Below, piece after piece: positions 17,755-25,466 of a stretch of DNA of 64,000 nucleotides. This stretch comes from UBA10649 sp965278965 (lineage in GTDB: Bacteria; Actinomycetota; Actinomycetes; S36-B12). The position numbers were made by a program, and so were the translations under genes. Below the pieces are notes generated by a model. That model ran no database searches. It saw only the letters and a list, made by a program, of their open reading frames with translations, and had not been told where the DNA came from. Numbering within the stretch: the first letter of the stretch is position 1; every line of letters begins with the position of its first letter. The stretch lies in contig OZ257127.1 of assembly GCA_965278965.1 (NCBI GenBank), forward strand, positions 2,418,001 to 2,482,000. The letters run 5' to 3'.

Positions 17755-18125
17755 ACGGCGCGTTCCTGCGGTACCGGGTCATGGCGTGGGTCACGGGCGT
17801 CGTGCTCGCGACCGCGACCGTGTGGCTCGTCGTCGGCCGGCTGTTCCTGGACTACGGCGACCCCAATGCGCGACCGGGGTTCTACGGCCTGCTGTGGATC
17901 GGCCACGGCTGGCTGTATGTCCTCTACCTCATCACCGGCGTCGACCTCGCGTTCCGGGTCCGCTACTCCGTGCCCCGCACGCTGCTCATCCTGATCGCCG
18001 GCACGGTCCCGTTCGCGTCGTTCTTCGCGGAAGCGGCCGTGCACCGCGACCTTCGCCGTCGCGGCCTGCTCACCGAAACCGCCGCGACACCCAACCCGAC
18101 CACCCCGACCGCCGACGCGACCTGA
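17751..18125 (+). CDS. DUF3817 membrane protein
   Basis: A 124-residue protein with three hydrophobic segments (about 12-30, 43-64, 73-92) and the DUF3817 layout, including GHGWLYVLYLI. The tail is Thr/Pro-rich. DUF3817 proteins are common in actinobacteria and have no assigned function. Translation is coupled to the PfkB kinase by ATGA. The intergenic space to the converging ung gene holds two direct copies of GTTGACTCGGCGG at 18170-18182 and 18184-18196. Confidence 0.87.
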   Translation: MNGAFLRYRVMAWVTGVVLATATVWLVVGRLFLDYGDPNARPGFYGLLWIGHGWLYVLYLITGVDLAFRVRYSVPRTLLILIAGTVPFASFFAEAAVHRDLRRRGLLTETAATPNPTTPTADAT

Positions 18126-18169
18126 ATGGTCGGTTGGCGGCGGTCCCAGCCTCAGAACTAGCCGTTTGA

Positions 18170-18196
18170 GTTGACTCGGCGGTGTTGACTCGGCGG
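18170..18196. repeat. Two tandem copies of a 13-bp word, 14-bp period
   Basis: GTTGACTCGGCGG occurs at 18170-18182 and 18184-18196 in the gap between two converging genes. It is probably a small slippage duplication; no function is visible. Confidence 0.7.
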
Positions 18197-18204
18197 CGCT
18201 GGAG

Positions 18205-18882
18205 CTAGGACAGCGACCAGTCGACGGGGTCTTCGCCGAGCTCGTCGAGCAGGGCGTTGGCCCGGCTGAACGGCCGGGAGCCGAAGAACCCGCGATCGGC
18301 CGACATCGGGCTGGGGTGCGCGGTGGCGATGACGGGGACGTCGGGCAGCGCGGGCACGAGCGACTGCGCGTCGCGTCCCCACAAGATCGCCACGAGTGGT
18401 GCGTCAGGCCGCGCGACGAGCGCGTCGATCGCGGCCGATGTCACGTCCTCCCAGCCGATCCCGCGATGACTGCCCGGCTCGCCTAGCCGCACCGTGAGCA
18501 CGCGGTTGAGGAGCAGGACGCCGCGTTCGGTCCACGGCGACAGGTCGCCCGTGCGCGGCGCCTCGATGCCGAGGTCGTCGTGGAGCTCGCGCAGGATGTT
18601 CTGCAGGCTCCGTGGCAAGGGACGGACATCGGGCGCGACGCTGAACGACAGCCCAACCGCGTGGCCCGGGGTGGGGTAGGGGTCCTGGCCGACGATGAGG
18701 ACCCGCACGTCGTCGAGCGGCTGGGTGAAGGCCCGCAGGATGCGGTCGCCCGACGGCGCCCAGCGGCGGCCGGCGGCGGACTCGGCTCGCAGGTACTCCC
18801 CGATCTGCGCGACCTGCGGCGCCACGGACTCCAGCGCTGGTGCCCAGGACGGGTGCACGAGCTCGGTGATCGTCTGCGGCAC
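18205..18882 (-). CDS. ung: Uracil-DNA glycosylase, family 1
   Basis: A 225-residue UDG. The water-activating motif is GQDPYPTPGHAVGLSFSV with catalytic D67, the middle motif is LLLNRVLTV, and the Leu/His DNA-intercalation loop is HPSPMSADRG, followed by FGSRPFSRAN. It excises uracil from DNA to start base-excision repair. The GTG at 18882 is fixed by a TAGGGT box (18889-18894, minus strand) exactly 6 nt upstream, giving a leaderless mRNA. Confidence 0.95.
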   Translation of the reverse strand: MPQTITELVHPSWAPALESVAPQVAQIGEYLRAESAAGRRWAPSGDRILRAFTQPLDDVRVLIVGQDPYPTPGHAVGLSFSVAPDVRPLPRSLQNILRELHDDLGIEAPRTGDLSPWTERGVLLLNRVLTVRLGEPGSHRGIGWEDVTSAAIDALVARPDAPLVAILWGRDAQSLVPALPDVPVIATAHPSPMSADRGFFGSRPFSRANALLDELGEDPVDWSLS

Positions 18883-18915
18883 GCCGCGACCCTACTGCCG
18901 TCTCGTTGACCCCCT

Positions 18916-18985
18916 CGTTGAGCGGCGGGTTGTGTACGGGCAGATCGGACAAACCGGCACTGCCAGCGGCCACAAACCGCCACTC
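18916..18985. repeat. Imperfect inverted repeat between methyltransferase and ung
   Basis: Arms around 18917-18933 (TTGAGCGGCGGGTTGTG) and 18969-18985 pair with several G-U type mismatches across a spacer of about 35 nt that itself contains related GGTTTG-like words. It follows the methyltransferase stop and may act as its terminator. Confidence 0.45.
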
Positions 18986-19005
18986 GACGGGGTGGGCCGG
19001 CCGCG

Positions 19006-19827
19006 CTAGACCCGGCAGAGGATCTCGGCCGAGGGCACCATGAACCACGCGTCGTCCTGCACACCCCACGCGAGCCACGTCGCGGACGCCGCCTGGAGAT
19101 CGTCGGCCGTGACGCCCGCAGCGGGCGCGGCCTCGGCGAAGGCGGACCGGACCGTCCGCTCGGCCCACAGCTCGCTCCACCATGCGCGCTCGACGGGGCT
19201 CGCGTAGGTCCACGTCGACGACGAGCAGGCGACGTCCGTGAGGCCCGCCTCCCGCGCCCACGCGTGCAGCCTGCGGCCCGCGTCGGGTTCCCCACCGTTG
19301 GCCCGGGCGACGCGGTCGTACATCGACCGCCACGCGTCGAGCCCCGGATCGGCCGGATACCAGCACATCGCGCCGTAGTCCGAGTCCCGGGCTGCCACCA
19401 GGCCGCCGGGTCGGGCGACACGTCGCATCTCGCGGAGCGCGGCGACGGGCTCGGCCAGGTGCTGGAGCACCTGGTGGGCGTGCACCACGTCGAACGTGTC
19501 ATCGGGGTACGGCAGGCGGTAGATGTCGGCGCGCGCGAACTCGACATTGGCGACCGACGCGTTCTCCTCCCGCGCCTGCTCGACCACCTCGTCGGCGTTG
19601 TCGACCCCGATGACGTGGCCCTCACACACGTAGCCGGCCAGGCCGGCGGTGATCGTGCCCGGACCGCAGCCGACATCGAGCACGCGCGCATCCGGCCTCA
19701 GATGGGGGAGCACATAGCCGGCCGAGTTCTCGGCGGTCCGCCAGCGGTGTGACCGCAGGACGGATGCGTGATGGCCGTGCGTGTAGCGCTCGGTCGGCGG
19801 CGCTGATGGGTTCGCAGACGGTGTCAT
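19006..19827 (-). CDS. Class I SAM-dependent methyltransferase
   Basis: A 273-residue methyltransferase of the UbiE/Methyltransf_11-25 type. Motif I is VLDVGCGPGTIT, the acidic SAM-ribose residue lies in GVDNADE, motif II is FDVVHAHQVLQHL, and motif III is ARPGG. The substrate is unknown. AAGGAGG 7 nt before the ATG is one of the strongest ribosome-binding sites in the window. A TATAAT -10 box (19866-19871, minus strand) lies in an AT-rich palindrome about 40 nt upstream, which suggests regulated expression. Confidence 0.9.
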   Translation of the reverse strand: MTPSANPSAPPTERYTHGHHASVLRSHRWRTAENSAGYVLPHLRPDARVLDVGCGPGTITAGLAGYVCEGHVIGVDNADEVVEQAREENASVANVEFARADIYRLPYPDDTFDVVHAHQVLQHLAEPVAALREMRRVARPGGLVAARDSDYGAMCWYPADPGLDAWRSMYDRVARANGGEPDAGRRLHAWAREAGLTDVACSSSTWTYASPVERAWWSELWAERTVRSAFAEAAPAAGVTADDLQAASATWLAWGVQDDAWFMVPSAEILCRV

Positions 19828-19860
19828 CGTTCCTCCTTGGACGACGTCACCGTAGAGGGC

Positions 19861-19898
19861 ATCTCATTATAAGAGAAATCGATCTCAAATAATGAGAT
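19861..19898. promoter_or_regulatory. AT-rich near-palindrome over the methyltransferase -10 box
   Basis: Arms ATCTCATTAT (19861-19870) and ATAATGAGAT (19889-19898) are exact reverse complements. Inner GAGA/TCTC segments also match, so most of 38 bp is symmetric. The minus-strand -10 TATAAT (19871-19866) is inside the left arm. A repressor bound here would block the methyltransferase promoter. No candidate regulator gene is adjacent, so the binding protein is unknown. Confidence 0.6.
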
Positions 19899-19968
19899 TC
19901 ATGACGGGCTTGCTGACTGCTGGTTGCGTGGGTGGCCCAGAGGGAATCAGCGGTCTGCCGTTGCGCGC

Positions 19969-19996
19969 TTGTTGCCGCTTCATTCCCGTCTAGGGT
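19969..19996 (+). promoter_or_regulatory. Promoter of the SIR2 gene
   Basis: TTGTTG (19969-19974), 16 nt, TAGGGT (19991-19996), then 6 nt to the ATG at 20003. The spacing predicts a leaderless mRNA beginning at or next to the start codon. Confidence 0.6.
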
Positions 19997-20002
19997 CCTG
20001 CC

Positions 20003-21526
20003 ATGGGGAAAGTCGAGGACTACCTGCGAGAGCACCTCCATTCGCTGGCTGGGCCGTATCTCTTCGTCGGCGCGGGCATGTCCCGGCGCTACTCGGGTTT
20101 GGGTGACTGGAAAGGCCTGTTGAGTCACTTTGCTGAACTCACAGAACAGCCGTTTGAGTACTACCGGGGAGCCGCCGGCGACGACTATCCGAAGGTCGCT
20201 TCGCTGATCGCCGAGGCCTTCTACGAGAAGTGGTGGGCTGACGGAGCCTTCGCGGACTCGGTTAGTGAATGGAAGGACTCCGTAGCGAGCAGGGACTCAC
20301 CCCTGAAATTTGAGGTCGCGAAGTACACACGTCAGACGCTGGAAGACGCTGTCATTCCAGAGGAACTCGAGGCGGAGTTCGACCTTCTCAAGCGCGCCGT
20401 GATCGATGGCGTTATCACTACCAATTACGACACTCTTCTGGAAAGGGCTTTCCCTGACTTCCGGGCCTTTGTGGGACAAGATGAGCTCCTGTTTTCCGAT
20501 ACTCAAGGTATCGCCGAGATCTACTACATCCATGGTTGTGAGCGGAGCCCAAGCTCGCTGATCCTGACAGCGGAGGACTACGCCGACTACAACGCTCGAA
20601 ACGCGTACTTGGCAGCCAAGTTGGCCACGATCTTTGTCGAACACCCGGTGGTCTTTCTCGGGTACAGCCTCGGAGACCCGAACATCCAGGCGCTGTTGGA
20701 CTCGCTCATCACAGGGCTGAGGCCGGAGAACGTATCGAAGCTCCAGGATCGCCTGATCTTCGTTGAGTGGCTAGAGGGCAAGCCTGCGGACATCACGACC
20801 ACAGTCATCAACGTGAATGGTGTGTCAGTACCGATCATTCGAGCCACCGTGCCCGACTTCACGGAAATCTTCTCGGCTCTTGGCGCACGTGAACGCGCCA
20901 TGCCAGCTCGCATCTTGCGAGTGCTAAAAGAGCAGGTCTTCGAGCTTGTGAAGAACAACGACCCAGATGGACGTTTGGTAGCAGTGTCTGACATCAATGC
21001 GGGTGACTCGGCCAGCCTCGACGTGGTCTTTGGTGTCGGTGCGAAAATGACCGCCGTCGGAGTCGTCGGACTCTCACGTTGGGACTTGGCCGACGACGTG
21101 CTCGGGAGTCCCGATCGCGACTTTCCGTGCGATCTGGTGGTCGGAAAGGCCCTGCCGCGGATCGCCATTACGACCTACGCCCCGGTCTTCAAGTTCCTCG
21201 TGGGAGCGGGCCTCTGGAGCGGCGGCGCCTGGTTGCCGACAGCAACGGTCAACGCCGCCGCCAGGAGCCGCGCAGACAAGTACGCCAGCCACTTTGCGAG
21301 TCTCGTGCCTGCGACGAGCATGTCGACCGTGGCGGAGCTTGAGGCCGCCAAGGGCGCGGAAGGGGTGCTCAACAGCGCAATGAACCTGCCTGCCCTCACG
21401 GACGATGTTGAAGGCCTCCGAGACTTCCTCGTCAGGCACAAGTCAATGCGCTCTCAGTCGTGGTGGGCGACGCAGTTCGCAAAGGCCACGGTCGCTTACG
21501 ATTGGATGAGATTCGGTCGAGCGTAG
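20003..21526 (+). CDS. SIR2-domain protein, candidate anti-phage NADase
   Basis: A 507-residue protein with an N-terminal SIR2_2-type domain (about 10-290) and a C-terminal region of about 210 residues that I cannot assign. SIR2 marks: VGAG nucleotide loop (22-25), ITTNYD with N141 and D143, the catalytic-type His in YIHG (H177), and FLGYSLGDPN (218-227). There are no zinc-cysteine pairs, so it belongs with defence-type sirtuins, not protein deacetylases. Related domains in Thoeris ThsA and DSR proteins destroy NAD+ after phage infection. Here the gene stands alone with no TIR, HerA, Argonaute or SMC partner. Codon use is less GC-rich than the neighbours, suggesting transfer. Start fixed by a leaderless-type promoter. 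A defence role is inferred. Confidence 0.85.
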   Translation: MGKVEDYLREHLHSLAGPYLFVGAGMSRRYSGLGDWKGLLSHFAELTEQPFEYYRGAAGDDYPKVASLIAEAFYEKWWADGAFADSVSEWKDSVASRDSPLKFEVAKYTRQTLEDAVIPEELEAEFDLLKRAVIDGVITTNYDTLLERAFPDFRAFVGQDELLFSDTQGIAEIYYIHGCERSPSSLILTAEDYADYNARNAYLAAKLATIFVEHPVVFLGYSLGDPNIQALLDSLITGLRPENVSKLQDRLIFVEWLEGKPADITTTVINVNGVSVPIIRATVPDFTEIFSALGARERAMPARILRVLKEQVFELVKNNDPDGRLVAVSDINAGDSASLDVVFGVGAKMTAVGVVGLSRWDLADDVLGSPDRDFPCDLVVGKALPRIAITTYAPVFKFLVGAGLWSGGAWLPTATVNAAARSRADKYASHFASLVPATSMSTVAELEAAKGAEGVLNSAMNLPALTDDVEGLRDFLVRHKSMRSQSWWATQFAKATVAYDWMRFGRA

Positions 21527-21738
21527 GCTCTCGGACGACGTGGCGGTGTAGCGAGCCGCTTGCCCATTCATCTTGGGTTCGCTAAGGGTTTCGTTCTGCC
21601 ACGCAGTTGGTGCGTTCGGAAGGCTGCCGCGTTCACGGGCCTTAGGCGACCGACAACTTCGGTCGAGCTGATTCGGTCCGGGGTTCGTTCGCGCAGAGTC
21701 CAAGGGTTGCCGCCCGCAGGTCGACGTTGAGACTCGAC

Positions 21739-22827
21739 TTACGCCTCACGCGGCGAAGGCGCGGGATACACGGTGAGGTCGGTGGCCTTGACGCTGGCCC
21801 ACACGTCGGCGCCGGGAACCAGCCCGAGGTCTGCGACGGCGCCGGGTGTGACGGCAGCGACGACGGAGGGCGCGCCGTCGACCAGGACACGAACGCGGTC
21901 GAGCGAGGGCTGGAGTGCGGCCACGGTCGCGGGCCAGCAGTTGCGGGCGCTGCCCTCCGGCCGTGAGCGCCCAAGCGTCACCGACTCCGGGCGGACCACG
22001 CACAGCACCGGGCCGGGGATCGCCGTGTCGGCGATGTGCAGGCGCCCTCCGCCGTCGACCTCGACGACGCCCGCGGTCGCCTGGCCCCGCAGCAGCGTCA
22101 CCCCGACGAGCGCGGCGACGTAGGACGTGCCGGGCACCCGGGTCAGCTCGACAGGGTCGGCGTCCTGGACGACGGCACCGTCCTCCAGGACGATCACGCG
22201 GTCGGCGAGGACGAGCGCGTCGAACGGGTCGTGCGTCACGAGCAAGGTCACGCCCAGAACCCCGCGAAGCGTCGACGCGAGCTCGGCCCGGACGGTGTCC
22301 TTGACCTGGGCGTCGAGCGCGGCGAGCGGTTCGTCGAGGAGCAGGGCTCGCGGGGTCGTTGCGAGGGCGCGGGCGAGCGCCGCGCGCTGCGCCTGTCCAC
22401 CGGACAGGGCGCCGGGCCGCCGGCCGGCGAGGTCGGCGATGCCGAGCCGGCCGAGGGTGGCGTCGGCGATCCGGCCCGCCTCGGCCCGGCCGGCCCCCCG
22501 CGAGCGCGGGCCGAACGCCACGTTCTGCCGGACGGACAGGTGGGGGAAGAGCGCGTAGTCCTGGAAGACGACGCCGACATCACGCTGGCGGGGCGCGACG
22601 AACGTGGCCCGTGAGGTCGGCGTGCGTGCGGCGTCCACGACCGCGCCGTCGATGCTGATGCTGCCGGCGTCGACGGGCTCCAGCCCGGCCACTGCCCGCA
22701 GCAGTGTGGATTTCCCGCTGCCGTTCGGTCCGAGGATGGCGGTGACGGCGCCGTCGTCGAACTCAGTAGCGACTCTCAGCTCGAAGTCGCCGCGGCGGAT
22801 CACCGCATCGGCGAGCCGGACGCTCAC
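21739..22827 (-). CDS. modC: Molybdate ABC transporter ATP-binding protein
   Basis: A 362-residue ABC ATPase. Walker A is GPNGSGKST, the signature is LSGGQAQRAALARAL, and Walker B is ALLLDEPLAALD. The C-terminal 130 residues form TOBE-like oxyanion-binding domains, as in ModC. It powers molybdate (possibly tungstate) import. The GTG at 22827 overlaps the modB stop as GTGA. It is last in the regulator-modA-modB-modC operon. Confidence 0.92.
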   Translation of the reverse strand: MSVRLADAVIRRGDFELRVATEFDDGAVTAILGPNGSGKSTLLRAVAGLEPVDAGSISIDGAVVDAARTPTSRATFVAPRQRDVGVVFQDYALFPHLSVRQNVAFGPRSRGAGRAEAGRIADATLGRLGIADLAGRRPGALSGGQAQRAALARALATTPRALLLDEPLAALDAQVKDTVRAELASTLRGVLGVTLLVTHDPFDALVLADRVIVLEDGAVVQDADPVELTRVPGTSYVAALVGVTLLRGQATAGVVEVDGGGRLHIADTAIPGPVLCVVRPESVTLGRSRPEGSARNCWPATVAALQPSLDRVRVLVDGAPSVVAAVTPGAVADLGLVPGADVWASVKATDLTVYPAPSPREA

Positions 22828-23651
22828 GACCCGGTCCGCAGGTAGCGGCCGCGCAGCGCGACGAGGACGATGACGCAGACCCCCATGAGCACGACGCTCA
22901 GTGAGATCGCCGCGGACCAGTTCGTGTCGAGCGCGTAGTAGATGGCGATGGGCATCGTCTGGGTGGTCCCCGGGAAGCTGCCGGCGAACGTGACGGTCGC
23001 GCCGAACTCCCCGAGCGCCCGCGCCCAGCAGAGCACCGCGCCGGCGAGCAGCGACGGACCGATGAGCGGCAACGTCACCCGCCGGAAGGTCGTCCACGAC
23101 GACGCGCCCAGGGTCGCGGCGGCGTCCTCGTAGCGCCGGTCGAGCGTGCGGAAGGCTCCTTCGAGCGTGATGATGAGGAACGGCATCGCGACGAACGCCA
23201 TCGCCAGGATGACCGCGAGCGTCGTGAACGGGATCTGGAACCCGAACCACGTGTAGATGTGCTGGCCGACGAGTCCGTAGCGGCCGAACGCCGCGAGCAG
23301 CGCGACGCCGGACACCACCGGCGGCAGCAGCAGCGGGACGAGCACGAGCGCCCGCCACACGTGCGTGAGAGGGAGCACGTCGCGGGCTAGCAACCACGCG
23401 AGTGGCACCCCCACCAGCGCCGCGAAGCACGTGGCGATCGTCGAGGTGATGAGCGACAGGCGGAGCGCCTCGAGGGCGGTCGGCTCTGTGATCGTCGCGA
23501 GGAACGAGCCCCAGGGCACCTGTGCGATCAGGCCCACCATCGGCACGACGAGGAACGCGAGCGCGACCAGGCCCGGCACGACGAGGAACAACGGAGGTCG
23601 ACGGCCCCGGCGCCGGCGACGTGCCACGCGGGGAACCGCGGTGGTCGTCAC
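22824..23651 (-). CDS. modB: Molybdate ABC transporter permease
   Basis: A 275-residue permease with about five or six membrane helices and the inner-membrane EAA loop (EDAAATLGASSWTTFRRVTLP) that contacts ModC. The ALGEFGATVTFAG stretch is characteristic of ModB. The GTG at 23651 is chosen because it overlaps the modA stop as GTGA and begins just before the first charged N-terminal stretch. The longer frame upstream lies inside modA and is spurious. Confidence 0.92.
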   Translation of the reverse strand: MTTTAVPRVARRRRRGRRPPLFLVVPGLVALAFLVVPMVGLIAQVPWGSFLATITEPTALEALRLSLITSTIATCFAALVGVPLAWLLARDVLPLTHVWRALVLVPLLLPPVVSGVALLAAFGRYGLVGQHIYTWFGFQIPFTTLAVILAMAFVAMPFLIITLEGAFRTLDRRYEDAAATLGASSWTTFRRVTLPLIGPSLLAGAVLCWARALGEFGATVTFAGSFPGTTQTMPIAIYYALDTNWSAAISLSVVLMGVCVIVLVALRGRYLRTGS

Positions 23652-24484
23652 CACGGGCGGGCGAACCCCCACGCCCGCAGGATGCCCTGCGCCGACACGG
23701 TGTAGCGCACGTAGTCGACGAACGCACGCGCACCGACCGGGTTCGGGGCGGCGTTGACGACGGCCATCGGGTAGTTGGAGTAGACGTTGTTCGCGGCCGG
23801 GATGGTCACCGAGGCGACCGCGGGCTGCGCGGACCGCACGTCGGTCTGGAAGACGATGCCGGCGTCGAGGTCGCCGGACTGCACCTGCGCGAGCAGCTGC
23901 GTGACGCTCGTGGCGAGGGTCACGGGCGTGACCGTGACGCCGTTCTTGGCCAACAGGGCGCGCGCGTTCGCACCGCACGGCACGCCGGCCGCGCACATGC
24001 CGACCCGCAGTCCGGGCCGGGCCAGGTCCAGCAGGCTGCGGATCTTCGCCGGGTTGCTCGCGGGCATCGCTATCGCCATCGAGTTGCGCGCGAACAGGAT
24101 CGGGTTCAACGGCACGGACCGTCGCGCGGTCACCGAGCCGTTGCCGATCGCGTTGTTCATGTTCGCCTCGTCCGCCGTCACCAGCACGTCGGCCGGTGCG
24201 CCCTGCCGCAGCTGCGTCACGAGGGTCGGCGATCCGTTGAAGGTGAACACGACGTTCGTGCCGGGGTAGCGCTTCTCGAACGCCGCCTTCATCGGCCCAC
24301 CGAAGACGCCCGTGAGGGACGAGGCGGCGAAGACGTTGATGGTGCCGGTCGGTTGGGCCGCGGCGGGCGCGCTGGCCTGCGCGGACGTCGGCGCGAGCGT
24401 CCCGGCGACCCCGACCACGGTGGCCGCGACGGCGCCGAGCAGGAGCGCGGCGGCGGTGCGCATGCGCGCGGATCGAGGCCTCAC
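23648..24484 (-). CDS. modA: Molybdate ABC transporter substrate-binding protein
   Basis: A 278-residue secreted binding protein. The signal peptide spans residues 8-38 and ends near SAQASA; no lipobox cysteine is present, which is unusual for a Gram-positive binding protein that must stay at the surface. The mature start INVFAASSLTGVF and the ADVLVTADEANM stretch are typical of ModA, with Ser and backbone groups binding MoO4. The GTG overlaps the regulator stop as GTGA. Confidence 0.9.
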   Translation of the reverse strand: MRPRSARMRTAAALLLGAVAATVVGVAGTLAPTSAQASAPAAAQPTGTINVFAASSLTGVFGGPMKAAFEKRYPGTNVVFTFNGSPTLVTQLRQGAPADVLVTADEANMNNAIGNGSVTARRSVPLNPILFARNSMAIAMPASNPAKIRSLLDLARPGLRVGMCAAGVPCGANARALLAKNGVTVTPVTLATSVTQLLAQVQSGDLDAGIVFQTDVRSAQPAVASVTIPAANNVYSNYPMAVVNAAPNPVGARAFVDYVRYTVSAQGILRAWGFARPW

Positions 24485-24873
24485 GTCGGCTCCTCGACCT
24501 CGATGATGACGTTGGTGGACTTGACCACCGCGGTCGCCGGGACGCCGACGGCGAGACTGAGCTCGTCGGCGGACTCGCGGCTGAGCAGCGACGTCACCCG
24601 GTGCGGGCCGGCCTGGATCTCCACGAGCGCCATCACGCCGTCCCGCTCGACCCTCGTGACGATGCCGGGCAGGCGGTTGCGGGCTGAGGTCGTCGAGGCG
24701 GGGGCGGCGGGCGCCTGCTCGACCATGAGCATGGCGACACTCGCCGCGTCGACGGTCTGCGGACCGCTGCCGGCCGGCCCGGGGGCCAGTCGCCCGTCGC
24801 CGACCCAGCGGCGGACGGTGTCGTCACTCACCTGAAGGAGTCTCGCCGCATCAACGATCCGCATCTGCGTCAT
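24481..24873 (-). CDS. HTH-TOBE regulator of the molybdate operon
   Basis: A 130-residue protein with an N-terminal MerR/excisionase-like helix-turn-helix (residues 4-35, VSDDTVRRWVGDGRL) and a C-terminal single TOBE (Mop) domain (66-128) that should bind molybdate. It stands in for a classical ModE. It is first in the mod operon and overlaps modA. The ATG lies 8 nt from a TATGCT -10 box (24882-24887, minus strand) that is embedded in the palindrome GCATATGC, a likely autoregulatory operator. Confidence 0.87.
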   Translation of the reverse strand: MTQMRIVDAARLLQVSDDTVRRWVGDGRLAPGPAGSGPQTVDAASVAMLMVEQAPAAPASTTSARNRLPGIVTRVERDGVMALVEIQAGPHRVTSLLSRESADELSLAVGVPATAVVKSTNVIIEVEEPT

Positions 24874-24881
24874 AGATCAGC

Positions 24882-24890
24882 AGCATATGC
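24882..24890 (-). promoter_or_regulatory. mod operon -10 box within a GCATATGC palindrome
   Basis: The minus-strand TATGCT lies 8 nt before the regulator start. The palindrome GCATATGC (24883-24890) overlaps it and is a candidate operator for the HTH-TOBE protein. Confidence 0.45.
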
Positions 24891-24982
24891 CGCATCAGCG
24901 GAGCCGGAAAGCGATCGTGACCGTGGTTGGTGGCGGGGCACGGGCGCGCCTATGGTGGAGGAGTAGACCTCGAGGAGCGCCG

Positions 24983-25429
24983 ATGACCCCGGCAGTGCTG
25001 TGGCTAGCAGCCGCGCTCGTCGCGGTCGGGATCGAGCTCCTGACCGCCGATCTCATCTTCGCCCTGATCGCCGCCGGCGCCGGCGCTGCTGCCGTGACCG
25101 CTGCCCTCGGGGGACCCCTGTGGCTCCAGGCGGTGGTGGGAGTAGCGGTCGCCGGAGCGGGTATCGCCTTCGTCCGGCCCATCGCCCTGCGCCACATGCG
25201 TCGGGCCGATCCGGCCCTGCGCACCGGCGTCGACGCCCTGCCGGGCGCGCGGGGTCGCACCGTTGCGGCAGTGACCGCGCACGACGGCCGCATCCGACTT
25301 CGGGGGGAGCTGTGGTCGGCGCGGCTGGATACCGACGTGACCTCGACGCCCATCCCGGACAGCGTCGACGTCATCGTCACCCGCATCGACGGCGCGACCG
25401 CGCTCGTGTACCCGGTCGACCCTCTCTGA
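24983..25429 (+). CDS. NfeD-family membrane protein
   Basis: A 148-residue short NfeD protein: membrane helices in the first 70 residues (AVLWLAAALVAVGIELL and following) and a C-terminal OB-fold-like domain of about 65 residues starting at GARGRTVAAV. NfeD proteins work with SPFH/flotillin proteins in membrane microdomains. The SPFH gene is 37 nt downstream. The GAGGAG at 24972 serves the ATG at 24983. A TATGGT box at about 24950 is a possible -10. Confidence 0.87.
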   Translation: MTPAVLWLAAALVAVGIELLTADLIFALIAAGAGAAAVTAALGGPLWLQAVVGVAVAGAGIAFVRPIALRHMRRADPALRTGVDALPGARGRTVAAVTAHDGRIRLRGELWSARLDTDVTSTPIPDSVDVIVTRIDGATALVYPVDPL

Positions 25430-25466
25430 CACATCGCCCGCCGCCCCACCAACGCAAGGAGCTGCC

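Larger units (their letters stand above)
19861..21738. other. AT-richer segment carrying a lone SIR2 gene
   Basis: Base use differs from the flanks: for example 28 of 60 bases are G or C in 20401-20460, while neighbouring genes have strongly GC-ending codons. The segment holds one gene. The 212 bp after it (21527-21738) contain no convincing gene. No integrase, tRNA or terminal repeat was found, so the mode of acquisition is not visible. Confidence 0.6.

Noticed and set aside
21443..21703. Small minus-strand frame after the SIR2 gene
   Set aside because: It overlaps the SIR2 3' end, has no ribosome-binding site or TANNNT box, and no recognisable features.
19861..21738. A prophage or integrative element around the SIR2 gene
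   Set aside because: No integrase, phage gene, tRNA or flanking direct repeat was found.
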